DNA of 64,000 bases from Parapristionchus giblindavisi (Eukaryota; Nematoda; Chromadorea; Rhabditida; Diplogasteridae): assembly GCA_943737045.1 (NCBI GenBank), contig CALSFV010000042.1, forward strand, positions 1 through 64,000, read 5' to 3'. Below the pieces are notes generated by a model. The model searched no databases and had not been told where the DNA came from. It saw only the letters and a program-made list of their open reading frames with translations. This document shows, one piece after another, positions 26,965 to 39,272 of this stretch (position 1 is its first letter; the number at the start of each line of letters is the position of its first letter). The position numbers and the translations under genes are program-made.

Positions 26965-28260
26965 ATTACGGTATCCGAAGAGTACGGTAGAAGGCGGCAA
27001 TTCAATTATGACCACGTTGAATACTAGTGCATTGATTTATTGATTGATTGATTTTATTGATTTATTGATTGATTTGTGATCACATTTTTGTCGTCTTCCT
27101 TTTCTTATCTGAAGAGTAGTGATGTTTTTTTTTCCGGTGGAATATATCAAATAGTGCTATATTATCGATTTTTCAAACTTATTTTTCTATTGTAACTACT
27201 TTATCTTACCCAATCAATGGTGTTTTTCTCACGTCCGTAGTATTGACCACAATGGTTCAATTCAGAGCCAAGAGCAATGTGTTTTGTACAATATTTCAAA
27301 TTTTTATTAAAAAAGGTTATTTTTGTTGTATTGCCAGTTGCTCCCCCGTCGATCATTCCACCCGCGTGCAAGTGTGTGCGCATGTTACAGTCATGACCCA
27401 GCGGCTTCATTTCCATCTAGCGATTATCGATTAGTGATTGATTGATTATTGATTGATTGATTGTACCAATTTATATAGGATAGACAGAGGCTTCAGAGGT
27501 TATCCTAATCATACATCTACTATGGCTATTGTAGAGCATTGTGATTTCTCGTTTCGCCCTTGCAAGACCTATACCATTTGTCCTACTATACATATGATTG
27601 ATTGATTATTGATTTATTGATTATATAGTCGATTATGGAAATATATTATTATTATTTTACCCCCACCGTTCTTACTAATTTGTTATCCCATCAATGTAGA
27701 TTACATTGTCCATCGATCCGGTTTGTCTGTGTGTTTTTGACTGTGATTTATTCATTCGTTCATTCATTTTTACCCTATCATATGCAATGCACACACATAT
27801 TTGTATAAAGAGTTCAGAATCGAGACAATTTGTGGTATTTATTTTTGAGATTTCCAGAGTTGATCGACTCTACTAGCGATATCTATTATTATTATTTATT
27901 GATTGATTGATTGTTTTATTACGTTATAATATTAGTTATGGTCGTTATCACGGTATTTATGATCTACGTATTTATATCGCTAATTGACTATGCGTTGATA
28001 CGACAGGGAATACTAGTGATTGGCGAACCCGTTGCTTTCCGGTCGCAGCTGATCCATGTATTGATGTTGAAATGTAGATATGTTTAATTCCTCCTCACGC
28101 ACTTGAGCAGCTATGCAAGCACACATCGGATATTGTGAAAGAGTGCGGGGATATAGGGAGAGAGAGAAGAAGAGGGGGATAGATGGATGCTTGACTATGT
28201 ATGGGAGAGGTTGGGGAGTCGCTCGTTCTTTACCCTTCCTGGATCGCTCTGGACCCTGCT
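26965..28260. other. 3' flank of the GPR107-type gene
   Basis: GATT-rich low-complexity DNA (about 27020-27070, 27430-27480, 27590-27660, 27890-27920). No canonical AATAAA close to the stop was found. No further gene recognised. Confidence 0.5.
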
Positions 28261-28264
28261 TAAT

Positions 28265-28500
28265 GTTACCTCTCTACCTCTACCTCTACCTCTGTCCCTC
28301 TTCCTCTACCTCTGCCGATCTCCATTACCTTTACCACTCTACCTCTCCCTCTACTTCTGTCCCTCTACCTCTACCTCTGTTCCTATACCTCTATCTTTGT
28401 CCCTCTCCATTACCTTTACCTCTCTACCTCTACCTCTACCTCTGTTCCTATACCTCTATCTTTGTCCCTCTCCATTACCTCTACCTCTACTCCCAGCTAA
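28265..28500. repeat. Pyrimidine minisatellite (CTACCT/CTCTGTCC units)
   Basis: Degenerate tandem array of 'tctacctctacctctgtccc' type units, entirely pyrimidine-rich on the plus strand, giving false Ser/Leu/Pro/Tyr open frames. Confidence 0.8.
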
Positions 28501-28694
28501 TGCTTTTCCCATCCTTGTTCTCTAGAGGTTAGCCATACATATATCACCAACCTAACTAGTTCGTCTCTCCCTCTCTATGCTCTCCTCGTCCCTCCCTATT
28601 CTTCCGGATATCGCCCTTATTTCTGCATTATCCCGTTGTCGGTGAATCTGTACGAGTCTTGAATTTGTAGAATAGACTGTATTGGAGAAACGAC

Positions 28695-28808
28695 CATAGG
28701 TCGAATAGCTACGTTACAGTTTTTTTTTAAATGCTGTCAGGTTTTCAACAAAAGAAATCCTAAAATGCGGCCAGTCTTCGTTATTTGTAACGTACTTCTC
28801 GACCGATG
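28695..28808. mobile_element. CATAGGTCGAA MITE, degraded copy
   Basis: CATAGGTCGAATAGCTACG at the left and GTACTTCTCGACCGATG at the right. No target duplication readable. Confidence 0.75.
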
Positions 28809-29684
28809 ATACATTCCCTCTCTCAATTCTATGTTCATTTCCTTTCTTCATTTGCAAAAATACCCTTTGTCAAATCATTAGACCGCGCCCCATCTATCTA
28901 TTTTATAGTTGCCCTGCAGACCTGTAATCGCCGGGTGGGCGTCTCACGGTGAGACTCTCACCCCTGCCCCCCCCCCCCCCACCCCAACCCCTCCCCTCTG
29001 TTACCTCAGGTGTTTGAATCCATGCATGATCACGGATAATTTGTGCACTTAATGACATGCTCATGGACTATACTCGAATGAGGCATGGTTATACTTTTAT
29101 CGGTGATCGTGCACGGATTTCAACACCAGAGAAGTTTGTCATTATAGACTTAGAAGGGCATGCATGGTCCCAGCTCACATATCCCGAGCACCGCGAAAAG
29201 TTTATATTCAGATTTCAAATGCGAATTTTCAAATTCAAAATCTGCTAAACGGGCAAATTTTTGTTCATTGTAACCCGGTTTGGACGACGTTTTGCAAGGA
29301 AAGATGTTCAAGTTTTAGTGGGATATGAGCTCTCTTGGGAGGGCTGCTCAACTATGGCCCTATAGGAACTCGCAGTCTGGAATCGAGGGACACAATTCCC
29401 GATAGACTAGTGAAGGATGGGGGCGAATATGTCAGTTTGGCATGATATATATCAAGTTTGAACTTCAAGCCTTCAAAATCTTGTAATTTTTTGTCTGGTT
29501 TTTGTGAAGCTACATCGTTTTCTGTTGATGGTCGCTTTGTTCTTGTCTTTCTTTCGACGGAGATGGAGAAGAAAAAGAAGAAGAAGAAGAAAGAGGGGAG
29601 GACGCTTGAGAGAGAGGAGCGGAAGTACCAAGTGTATATTGGCCTTATTCTTGAATGAGAGAGTCTCGGGGTCTGACTCTCTGT

Positions 29685-29759
29685 CTGTGTGTCTGTCTGC
29701 CTCTCTCTCTCACTCACTCTCTCTTTCTCTCACTCTCTCTTTCTCTCTCTATCTCTCCT

Positions 29760-29790
<31 letters not shown>

Positions 29791-30148
29791 TTCTCTCTCT
29801 CTCCCTCTCTCTCTCTCCCTCTCTCCCTCTCTCTCCCCTTCTCTTTATCTATCTATCTGTCCCCTCTTCCTCTCATCCTAGTTAGCTGTCATTTATTCTG
29901 GCGAAAATAAAGAGACAAAATCAGCCGCGTTTTGTCTCTCTTTCTATCTCTTTTCTCGACGTCGGTTCCATGCTCATGACTCATCTGAATGGGAGAATTG
30001 AATAGATGGAGAGGGAGAGGGAGAGAGAGAGGGAGAGGGAGAGGGAGAGGGAGAAGGAGAGAGAGAGAGAAGAAGAAGAAGAGGGATAGAAGAGAGAGAG
30101 GGAGAGGGAGAGAGAGAGAAGAAGAGGGATAGAAGAGAGAGAGGGGGA

Positions 30149-30190
<42 letters not shown>

Positions 30191-30198
30191 GAGAGGGA

Positions 30199-30236
<38 letters not shown>
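29685..30236. repeat. Paired CT-rich and GA-rich tracts
   Basis: 29685-29870 is almost pure pyrimidine; 30001-30236 is almost pure purine on the same strand, with a 12-nt G run at 30180-30191. The two can pair as a long imperfect hairpin. Confidence 0.8.
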
Positions 30237-33200
30237 ATGGTAAAGCTATTTATATGTCAGAGTCGAGTCAGATGTGTATACAATAGAGCGAACATGATTC
30301 ACGACATTGAGACGACCTCATCGCTTTTTTGGTATGCACTTTGGAAACATTAGACAGTTGTGCAAATTCAAGTGAAAGAAAACGGTGAAACATGTCAAAT
30401 GATTGGTTACTTTCATATCCCAGCACACCAATGTGTTTTGGGCTTGATAAAGATGAAGATTGAATGATGATCTGCCATGTCGTCTTTGGCTGGTTGTTGT
30501 GATCTTGTGGTATTTGGAGTTTCGGTGCCCCATATAATAAAAAAAACTTTTCACCTTTTCGTGAAGTGTTATTCGCAATCGACCACCTCGTTTTTTTCCC
30601 CGTTCCTTATTCCCCTCGCTCATTTGGGCTGTTAATTAACAGCTCTCTCCTTCTCGCCTCCCCTCCTCCTCTCCCCATTCTCTCACCCTCCCTCTTCCTC
30701 TCTCTCTCTCTCTCCCTCTCCTTCTCTCCCCACTCTCTCACCCTCCCCTCCATCTCCTCTTGCCCCTATTAGTCTTCGTGCTCCCCTCGTTTCGTATTTC
30801 TCGCATCATTTCCCCTGTGCTATCGATTATAATGCACATTATTGGATATTGTTATTGTATTATTGTTAGTTTGATATTATATTATTGGAGTGGCCTGTAA
30901 TTATGGTATGATGGTGCGCTCATTAATTGATATTAGGTTTCACTTCATTGGATATTGGCAGATACGCTGTGGGCTAGAATGAGAGAGATATGAGGAGGTT
31001 CGCTGACGATGATACTGTGTAAGTGACACGGTGAAATTGATAGGATCGGGGTGGGGGGGGGGTGAGACATGGGATTTGTCGATATTACTGTAGTATTCTC
31101 AATATGTAATTATCTATGTTGACCGGTACAGTATTCTCTTGGTGGGAAAATTGGAGATGCGAGTAATGAGTAAACAGGAATTATATCACACGGGGGGGGG
31201 GGGTGGCAGGGGCTAAATTCTATGCGTATTATCGTACTCGCAGTAATAGTAGTCGTTCATATGGTGGTGATGGGTCAATCATAAAATTATCATTTTATAT
31301 GTTTTGAAACCATTGATTTCCAGTCGACCGAGAATGTATTCTCGAAAAATGACAGCCAGCCCCATTGAGAGGTTCACTGATTTAGAAGCTAATGGCGCAA
31401 ACAGCGTATCTCATCCCTACTAATTGCTACTCCTGATTCACTAATAGCCAATTATATTCGTACATTGAAGTGTTTATTAAGATGTATTTCTATCTTAATT
31501 TGTAGTGGTGATAAGTAGTGGTTTCTCGAGTTTTCGATCGAGAGTTTTGGTGAAGCCTCAGATTTTGATAATGAGTGATGGCTATTGATGGTTAGGAGAG
31601 GACGTACTGTTATCAGTGATGAAAGGTAGAGGAGACGGAGGAGGAGGGAGAGAGAGAGAGAAGACAGAGAGTACGCACGATAGAGCACAGATGGTTAAAT
31701 TACAATATATCTTTTTTTGTGGATATTTTGTCAAGTTTTCAATGACCGATATCCCTTATGTTTTGAAAAAAACCGCTGGGAGCAGGGGAGGAGAAGCACT
31801 GAATGACGAGTGGTAAGAATAAGCGGAAGAGGTTGCCCCAGTGGTTGTTTTCGTTTTATCCCCCCCCCCCCCCAAGCTCTTTGGGAGGTAGAAGAGAAGA
31901 GGAAGAGGGCAACGGAGAAATGTCCCCTTCGTGTTGTTCCAGTGACATAATGAGATAGGGAGAGAAATAGTTCACTTATGGATTTCTTTCTTCTTCTTCC
32001 TCCTTCGTCTTCCTTTTCTCTGTCCGTTATTTCGCAATGCAGGATGTTTTTTTTCTTCGTTGTTTTCCGCACATACACTTTTGTGCCTATTTTTTCTCAC
32101 TAATGGTACGATTCGGGATGATTGGAGTCACTTTGGGATGCGACTGCCTCTCGGTGGAGTTCCTTCCTTTAAGGGAGGGTATATTTGTTCGAGAAAGTTA
32201 TCATTGGCGATTAAATCTACTAGCCGCAATGATCTCTAGAAGTTAGTCTCTTCATTTCCCGTGTCTTTTCAATTCCTACAGCACTTCTTTGGAAGTATGA
32301 AAAGAAAAACAAATATCAATGAATTCCAGGTTTTGATCTCTGTAATTCTCATTGATATTTGTTTGTGTGATGTCAGTTGATCTCTGTCTGCATCATTCAT
32401 TCGCCTTGCACCAAACAATCTTCACTTTCATCCATAACCCCTGACAGATTCATCTATCCATCATTCCAATCTATCCATCCTCATTGGCCTAATCGCATTA
32501 GGAAGCACTACCCCACTACCAGTAGTTTGCAGGAGTCAAAGGATGTAGAGGAGGGAATTCCTGCCTACCTTTCGCTCTCTCACTCCTAGTTACTTGTGAT
32601 TCTTGTGATTCGGGTCACATGTTTCCAGCTTGCATAGATGATCAGCCCTCCACTGTTTAACAGTTTATTCAATCGTGGCAGTCAGAAAGCAAGAGTCTAG
32701 TACATCGGGGGGGGGGGGGGGGTCGTACGACCGCAAGTCGGATTTCATTTGAGAGCCGAAGAATTGTAGCATTCCAAGAATGAATATTTCAACTTGGATA
32801 GCTTTGTTTTCCCAGTACGAGTATCAATTTCGTTGTCCACTTTTTCTCTTCTCCTAGTCTTACCCATTGTATTCTATTCGATTCTCTCACTCTCTCTCTC
32901 TCTCTCTCCACCATCCATCCATCCATCCATACATCATGGATGGAGTTGGGCGAATTCTGTAAACAAGCGAGCATTCTACGTACTGTGGAAAATTCGTGGA
33001 AAACGTATGCTTGGAGCGTGCTGTTTGCGGTGCATGCAAAGACTACATTTTGGCGATTGTTCAGCTATTTTGAGCTCGAACGAGGGCGAGAAGATGGCTG
33101 TAGTCTCTTTCTCTCTCGCATCCGCTACGTGTGAAGTGTGTCCAATGACCCCTGAATACCCGTCTCTTGACCTCACACACGCTCTCCTTTAATCCCTCCA

Positions 33201-34967
33201 TGCCTGATTATGAGGGATAGGACCTCACATATGGCCTGTCTTTGTTGGCCAAAGCAAAGCATGGCACCCACCCGTGTTTGCACCAACGGTCTTTGGAGAG
33301 GCGACTGGGACTAGGGCGCGGCGTCTGGGAATTAAAATGGACTCATGCGGGCTGGGAGGTAACACGGGCGCGCGCGTCAAAGAGAGGCATGATAGTTCCG
33401 TACTGTTGTGCAGTGTGCACATGGAATTTGGCCAAGTTTGCGCTATCTCCACTATCTCCTCCGATAGTATCGGCGAAAGGCACTCTATCTGCCTTTGCCG
33501 CCTCGGATTTGTCCACCTTCTTCGTCTCCTTCCCGTCCTAATCATCCATCTTCACATAATACGCCGCCCGCATCTGTTGTGTTTACTCAAGAGGGAGAGA
33601 GGGAGAGGAGAGGAGAGGGAGAGGGAGAGGTAGAGAGAGGCCCCCGTAGGGCACCCCTACCTACTATTCCACCTCTCTCGCACTCTATGCTCCCCATTAG
33701 CGTATTTCCATCAGTACAGTCGCTGACATAATGCGTTCCCGGTGGTGGCTTTAAAGACACTTCCTCCAAGCTATTTTTGCTCTCCACATTTGCAACATTC
33801 TCTCGCAGACAACAAAAGTATTTTTTTCATACTTACTTTCATGTGTCGTTGCATGCGTGTGCATGTAGATATAAAATATAAAAGCGAGAGAGATTTTTTC
33901 GTGCATATGATATGAAGTTTTTTGTGTGATTATTATTTGTGTCGTTCTATACCGGCGCATCACCTTACCCTTTTCTATCTCATCTTCCGCATCTACAAAC
34001 AAGTTATGCCTGTTGTTATGTGCCTATGTTTCCTCGTTCTTTGCCCCCTGTTCTTATATTATGTATCTCCTCATCCGCACATACCTACATACCTACTACT
34101 TTCATTTTCCGGCGATAATTAGGCATGTGATCTCATGCTCTCATTGACTTGTTCTAGGAAACGTTTAGAAACGTTTAATCTATGATAAATTAAACTAAAT
34201 TAAATATGGAGATGCGATTAGCAGTGCAGCGTTACGGCACGGCGATGGAAAGTGTCATGAATCGTGCTTGCGACACGAAGTCAGCTGGTTGGAGGGGGGG
34301 GGGGGGGGAAGCGGTGTCTCTGGAATCGGATTATGGACACAATTTGTCGCTTTGTTTGCGCGCCTCCATTCATGGGGTGATGTCAGGAGGCGGTTTAATA
34401 GGCTGGCATTTGGCTGAGTTGTTGTTCATGGCGAATTGGCGTGTCTCGAGGGTTTGGTGGTGTGACTTTCTTATTCTTATTCTTACCCCCCTCCCCCAAC
34501 AAATTAGAGATAGAAAGATTAGATAATTAACATAGGTAATTAACATAGGAGGTCTGAGGGTTTGGTGGTGTGACTTCGTATTCTTTCCCTCACAACAACT
34601 TAGAGATGAGTAATTAGCATAGGTTGACGGAGGTCCGTCGCGGGATATGGTCACGGGGTGGGTATTTTTAAATTTGGGGTATTTTTAACCCGGAGATTTT
34701 GTAAAAGGACATGCATGCTGAGACAACTACTAAGCAGTGTCTGATGCCTCACTATCTCTCGTCTTCCTTCCTTCCTTTTGTATCTCTCTCTCGTTCTTCT
34801 TTTATTCCTTCTTTCTTCTCTTCGTCGTCTCGTTCCGTTCTTCCTCCATCCCAATCAATCTGTTATTCACTGTAGTCGTAGTATAGCGTGTGCGTCTGTG
34901 GAGAGAAGACCTCGATGTGGGGGGGGGGGGGGGAATCATTGACTCTTTGTCTTTGGATAACTGACGT
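30237..34967. other. Intergenic DNA without recognised genes
   Basis: It contains poly-G/C runs (31053, 31192, 31860, 32707, 34294, 34919), short CT and GA tracts, a small inverted repeat around 'acaaatatcaatgaa' at about 32298-32366, and duplicated text 'gggtttggtggtgtgactt' at about 34450 and 34558. The open frames here lack splice partners or family resemblance. Confidence 0.5.
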
Positions 34968-35222
34968 CATACATTTTCATGCCCTCACAGTGTGAGGATT
35001 GACCCACTATATACGGCTCATTTTCAGGGTCGACCCACTATATAAAGCTCATTTTTATGAGGAAGATTACAATTTAAGCAAAAAATAATGATTTTTCTAA
35101 ATCGACCCACTATATAAAGCTCATTTTTATGAGGAAGATTACAATTTAAGCAAAAAATAGCGATTTTTCGAAATCGACCCACTATATAAAAAATAATTCG
35201 GTGAGGGCACCGAATATGTATG
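34968..35222. mobile_element. hAT-like CATACATTTTC MITE, 8-bp TSD ACTGACGT
   Basis: Exact duplication ACTGACGT at 34960-34967 and 35223-35230. Inside, a unit of about 70 bp with 'cgacccactatataaagctc' is repeated about three times. Confidence 0.92.
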
Positions 35223-35371
35223 ACTGACGTTCGGATTATGGATGCATCTTCCCCGAGTTATTTTCGCGCCTTGTGTCTATGAGGTCTTGGTAACAGCTCA
35301 CAAGGATTGTAACTACGCCTTTGTCAGACGTCCGATTCGCGTTAGGTGTCAGCTGGGCTTTCTGTTTATAT

Positions 35372-35518
35372 CAGTGGCCGTATGCAAGAACCGTTTTCCG
35401 GGAATCTGTGACGTCATTAGTGTAGGCGGAGACGTTTTCCGAAAATCCTCCGCCTGCGCTAATGACATCACCATTTTACCGGAAAACGGTTTTCCGTTGT
35501 TCTTGCATACGGCCACAG
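35372..35518. repeat. Long palindrome with TGACGTCA, GTGGCCGTATGCAAG ends
   Basis: Ends CAGTGGCCGTATGCAAGAAC and its complement; arms of about 65 bp. TGACGTCA sits at 35409-35416; the mirror site is TGACATCA. Relatives at 60854-61000, 45390-45535 and 57795-58045. Confidence 0.88.
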
Positions 35519-36078
35519 GGCGGTATATTTTCCGTTTACCGATTTTTCGAGAAAAGTCGAAAAAAATCCGTTTCAAGAAAACTTTTTTTTCGCACATCCC
35601 TGCTTTGTATCATTCCCTGTACTTTGCATCTTACAATTAGTCATCCACTAACCACTACTCGTTGCCATGTTGTCTGCCCTTGTTGACGACTACAATGTTT
35701 CACAATGCCCCCCCCCCCCCATCAGTGACTAAATAGGTACCCAGAAAGGCCTCGTAAGATCAAAGTAGACCATTTAGAAGTTGTAAGTAAACACAATTTC
35801 TATGAGAGTGGTTCATATGATCGCTTATGATGTTCTCTGGAGCCTACGCTATCAGACTTTCCCAAAATGCCCAAAATTTCCAATTGTGGACCTTTTCTGC
35901 ATGTACCTATTTACTCATCGACTCCCATATCGTCTTTCGTTTTTCATTCTCTTCTCACTCTTCTTCGTACCTTCGTTTCTTCGTTTCTTCGTACACTCTG
36001 CCTCTCCATCTCCCTTTCTACTTCTTCTCTCCTCTAGTCTCTTTTGTTCTCTGCCCAAGTATGTGCATGGGCCGCGCT

Positions 36079-36313
36079 CAGACATGGTCTCTGGTTATCC
36101 CTTGGGATAGACCTACCCGCAAAAATTTGCCTTTCATGGGTACCCACCCGCAAAATTGGACCATAAATTGACGATTATCTTGAAATTTTCACGGTTTTAG
36201 GGTACCCACATGCGTTTTTATCTCAAAATCGTGTTACCCACACGCGTTTTTGACCCAAAATCTAGGTACCCACACGCATTTGAAGGGTCTGGGATATTGA
36301 TAGATCATCACTG
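36079..36313. mobile_element. hAT-like element CAGACATGGTC..CATCACTG, TSD GCCGCGCT
   Basis: An exact 8-bp direct repeat GCCGCGCT flanks it (36071-36078, 36314-36321). The ends start CAG and stop CTG. The inside repeats 'acccacacgcgtttttgacc'-type units. A second copy is at 56216-56369. Confidence 0.88.
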
Positions 36314-36324
36314 GCCGCGCTTCT

Positions 36325-36444
36325 ATGGCTTCTCTGCCCCTCTATCTCTCCTTCTTCCTCCTCTCCCTCTACCTTTCTCTGTCTCGCTCTCTTCCTCCTC
36401 TCCCTCTCTTCCATCTCTCCCTCTATCTCTACCTCTCCATCACC

Positions 36445-36485
<41 letters not shown>

Positions 36486-36490
36486 TCCCT
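36325..36490. repeat. CT-rich low-complexity tract
   Basis: Pyrimidine-rich run ending in a pure (CT)n of about 40 nt at 36444-36482. Overlapping Ser/Leu-rich frames are artefacts. Similar tract at 38290-38775. Confidence 0.85.
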
Positions 36491-36907
36491 CTCCTCTCCA
36501 GTACTTCCCTCTTCCTCTTAATTTTTCATCTTCCCTCTCCATTCTTCATCTCCCCTATTCCTTCTCATGCGCAATAATGGACATGCCATTTTTGACCCCT
36601 CGTTATCGACCTCTTATCTGATAGATTTCGGAGAAAAGATAGAGAGAAAGACGGTGTTAGAGAGTCCATTAAAGAATGCTATGTTGAGATTTTGTTGGAG
36701 AAGTCTCTCTCTCGCTCTCACTCTCTCTTTATCTCTCCTCTTTTATCTCTGTCTCTGTCTCTGTCAATCTCTCTCCCCTATCATTCTCTCGTCGACTACT
36801 CATGTCAATCGCTTTGCGATCACTTTGACGGGTCTACAGTCTGAGAGTCCCTGAGATTTTCTGACCCATCACTATCATTTTTCGTACGCATCTTGGCATA
36901 TCGTGTG

Positions 36908-36972
36908 TACAGTAAAGCAGATTCCCCTTCTATTCCGCCGGAATTATTGCGCCTTGAATCTGCTTTACTGTA
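36908..36972. repeat. Small palindrome TACAGTAAAGCAGATTC
   Basis: 17-bp arms (TACAGTAAAGCAGATTC and its complement) around a loop of about 31 bp containing 'ccgccggaattattgcgcc'. Confidence 0.75.
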
Positions 36973-38038
36973 CTCTGTTTGTGACTTGACTTTGTTCGCT
37001 CGTATTTTTCCGTTGCCGTGCCGGTTATCGCGTAATTTAATCTAGTTATGAAAGATGGAGAGATTATGTGAAGGGGGGGGGGGGCAAATGGCGAAAGTTG
37101 GTAGAGCTCCAGGGGTATTACTGGTTAGTTGGCTTGGGATAGTTCCAGGAGTGGCACTAGTAGTTGATTTGGGGGGAGTTACTAGAGTGGTACTAGTAGT
37201 TGACTTGGGAGAGTTCCAGGGGTATTACTGGTTAGTTGACTTGTTTATGCCCTCCCCCCTCTTCTCTTCCTAGGTGTCCTCCTCTGCCTAAGTAAGTGCC
37301 AACCATGTTAGTGTGAGAGTGATTTGAGTGCTTGGAGGGATGTTTGCGTGTTTTCGAGGGAAAAGAGCGAACACAAAGAGGGAGAGAGAGGAGAGAGAGA
37401 GAGTCTGACATGGGTATCGGGACCTGTCGCTGATTCATACCACAGTGTACTGTTTGTTTGTGGGGACGGGGAATATAACTTGAGTGATAATAGTACAGCG
37501 AACCCACCGCCATTGTTATTGTTCATGTATACAATGGCATTTCACTCATTGTCAACCATATTTGGGCGCCGACATGGGGGGTGCCCCCTGTAAAATTATG
37601 GCTTTTCGAAAATTCGTGGAAAGCGCCCTGTTAAAAATGAGATTTAGGTGAAATTTTTGAAAAAAAAATGGTGAAAGCCCCCTGTAAAATTAACCATTTT
37701 TCGTTCGGAAGCCCCCTGTAGAATCGAGCTCCAGGTACCCCGCCCATGTATGTTGTCAAGCAACTCTCAACTGGAATGCTATATGATTATGATTCAATGA
37801 TACTGTCTAATCTGTACAGAAATACGAAATTAGTACAGTGGACCCCAATATCACAAATTTTATGATATTATGACTGTGGCCTCTATATACCCGCTGCAGA
37901 GCCAAGTGCTAGCGGCATTTACCATTTACGATCCCCTCAGGGGAAGTGCATCAGATGAGTCAAGAGTGGTGATAAGGAGATGTGGTGCATGTGCCTGGAC
38001 GGGGTATACTGTGCATCCGAGCCGAGAATTGCTTAAAA

Positions 38039-38116
38039 CATAGGTCGAAAAGTGCGTCACAAAGTACCAAACCTGACCGCATTTTAAAAACCGATAACCT
38101 AGCTATTTGAGCTATG
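38039..38116. mobile_element. CATAGGTCGAA MITE, minimal copy
   Basis: 78-bp version; flanks GCTTAAAA and GTTTAAAC are only a weak 8-bp match. Confidence 0.75.
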
Positions 38117-38289
38117 GTTTAAACTGTTAATTTTACTGGGGGCATTCCATGGCGGCAAATGTATTTCGGATATTTTTCACCTAAACTTGCTGCTGGCTCA
38201 TGGATGATGTGCTGCATGTGCGCGGCGGATGATTGAGATGTCAACTTTGCACTTTGTACCGAGGGAGTGAGAGAGTGAGTGAGGGAATG

Positions 38290-38775
38290 CGATAACGCTC
38301 TGCCTCTACCCTCGCTGTCACTATCTCTACATCTCTCTCTACCTCTACATACCTCTACCTCTGCCTGTTTTCACCTCCCTCTACCTCTGCAACCCTACCT
38401 CGATCTACCTCTCCCTCTCAACCTCTGTAACTCTCCCTCTGTCTCTTTCTCCCTCTTCCTCTACCCCTGACGCTCTCCAAAGAGGCCTCTCCATCTCTCC
38501 CTACTCCAATCTCTATCACTCTATCTCTCACTGCTGGTCACAATCGCTAACGATTCCCCCTACCTCCTGTCCATTTTCATTCGTTGACACTGATACTGAT
38601 ACTTTCAGTTTTCTCTGTTTTCCTCTTCCTCACCTTCTCTCGCTCTCGCTCTCCCATCTCCTTTCCCTCTTCCTCTTCCTCTCCCTCTTCCTCTTCCTTT
38701 CCCTCCCTCCCTCTTCCTCTCCTTCTATCCCTCTCGTCTCCCTCTCCATCTTCCTCTTCCTCTCTTCCTCTTGCA
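38290..38775. repeat. CT-rich low-complexity tract
   Basis: Alternating 'cctctacctct' and 'cctcttcctct' pyrimidine blocks upstream of the TMCC gene; no gene. Confidence 0.8.
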
Positions 38776-38927
38776 CTCTAAAGTAGTGATCATGTTCACT
38801 TTGTGTTGTCTTCTTCCTCCTCCTCTTCATCATCATTAACCCTCATCCATCTCCCGGTCGTCGTTTCCCTTCCTTCATTCATTATAACATTGTCTTTCAT
38901 TGTCGTTGTCTCGTCATCCTGCCAGTA

Positions 38928-38997
38928 GGACCTATAAACCCTCCAACCGACTCGATAGTTGACCACTATTGAGTCGGTCGGAGGGTTTTATAGGTCC
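38928..38997. repeat. Small palindrome GGACCTATAAAACCCTCC
   Basis: 'ggacctataaaccctcc' and 'ggagggttttataggtcc' arms with 'cgactcgatagt / actattgagtcg' continuing the stem, about 70 bp in all. Confidence 0.8.
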
Positions 38998-39200
38998 ACA
39001 ACCACTTTTATTGTCGTTAAGACTTTTTACTTGCTGACTCTATACCCGAATTATTATTTTAGTTATTATTCTTATCATTAATTTTTGTTCCTATATATTC
39101 TTCTAACTCTTTTTCCTCTCATTCGTTCCTTGATTATCATTATTTTCGGCGTTCCTTTGGTGTTTGGCCCCCGATTGATCTATGATCTCTAATCTCTACT

Positions 39201-39208
39201 CTGTTCAG
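39201..39208 (+). promoter_or_regulatory. Candidate spliced-leader acceptor of the TMCC gene
   Basis: CTGTTCAG followed by 64 nt and the ATG at 39273, with an in-frame TAG between. It could equally be a cis acceptor from an upstream non-coding exon. Confidence 0.4.
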
Positions 39209-39272
39209 AGTGGCCGCTCCGTACTCAGTAGCAGCCATCCTCTCAGCTTGCGCATAGCACCCCCGTGGATGG

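Noticed and set aside
33225..33633. Overlapping frames of about 100-119 aa on both strands
   Set aside because: Compositionally plausible but on opposite strands of the same segment, with no splice partners, start context or family resemblance.
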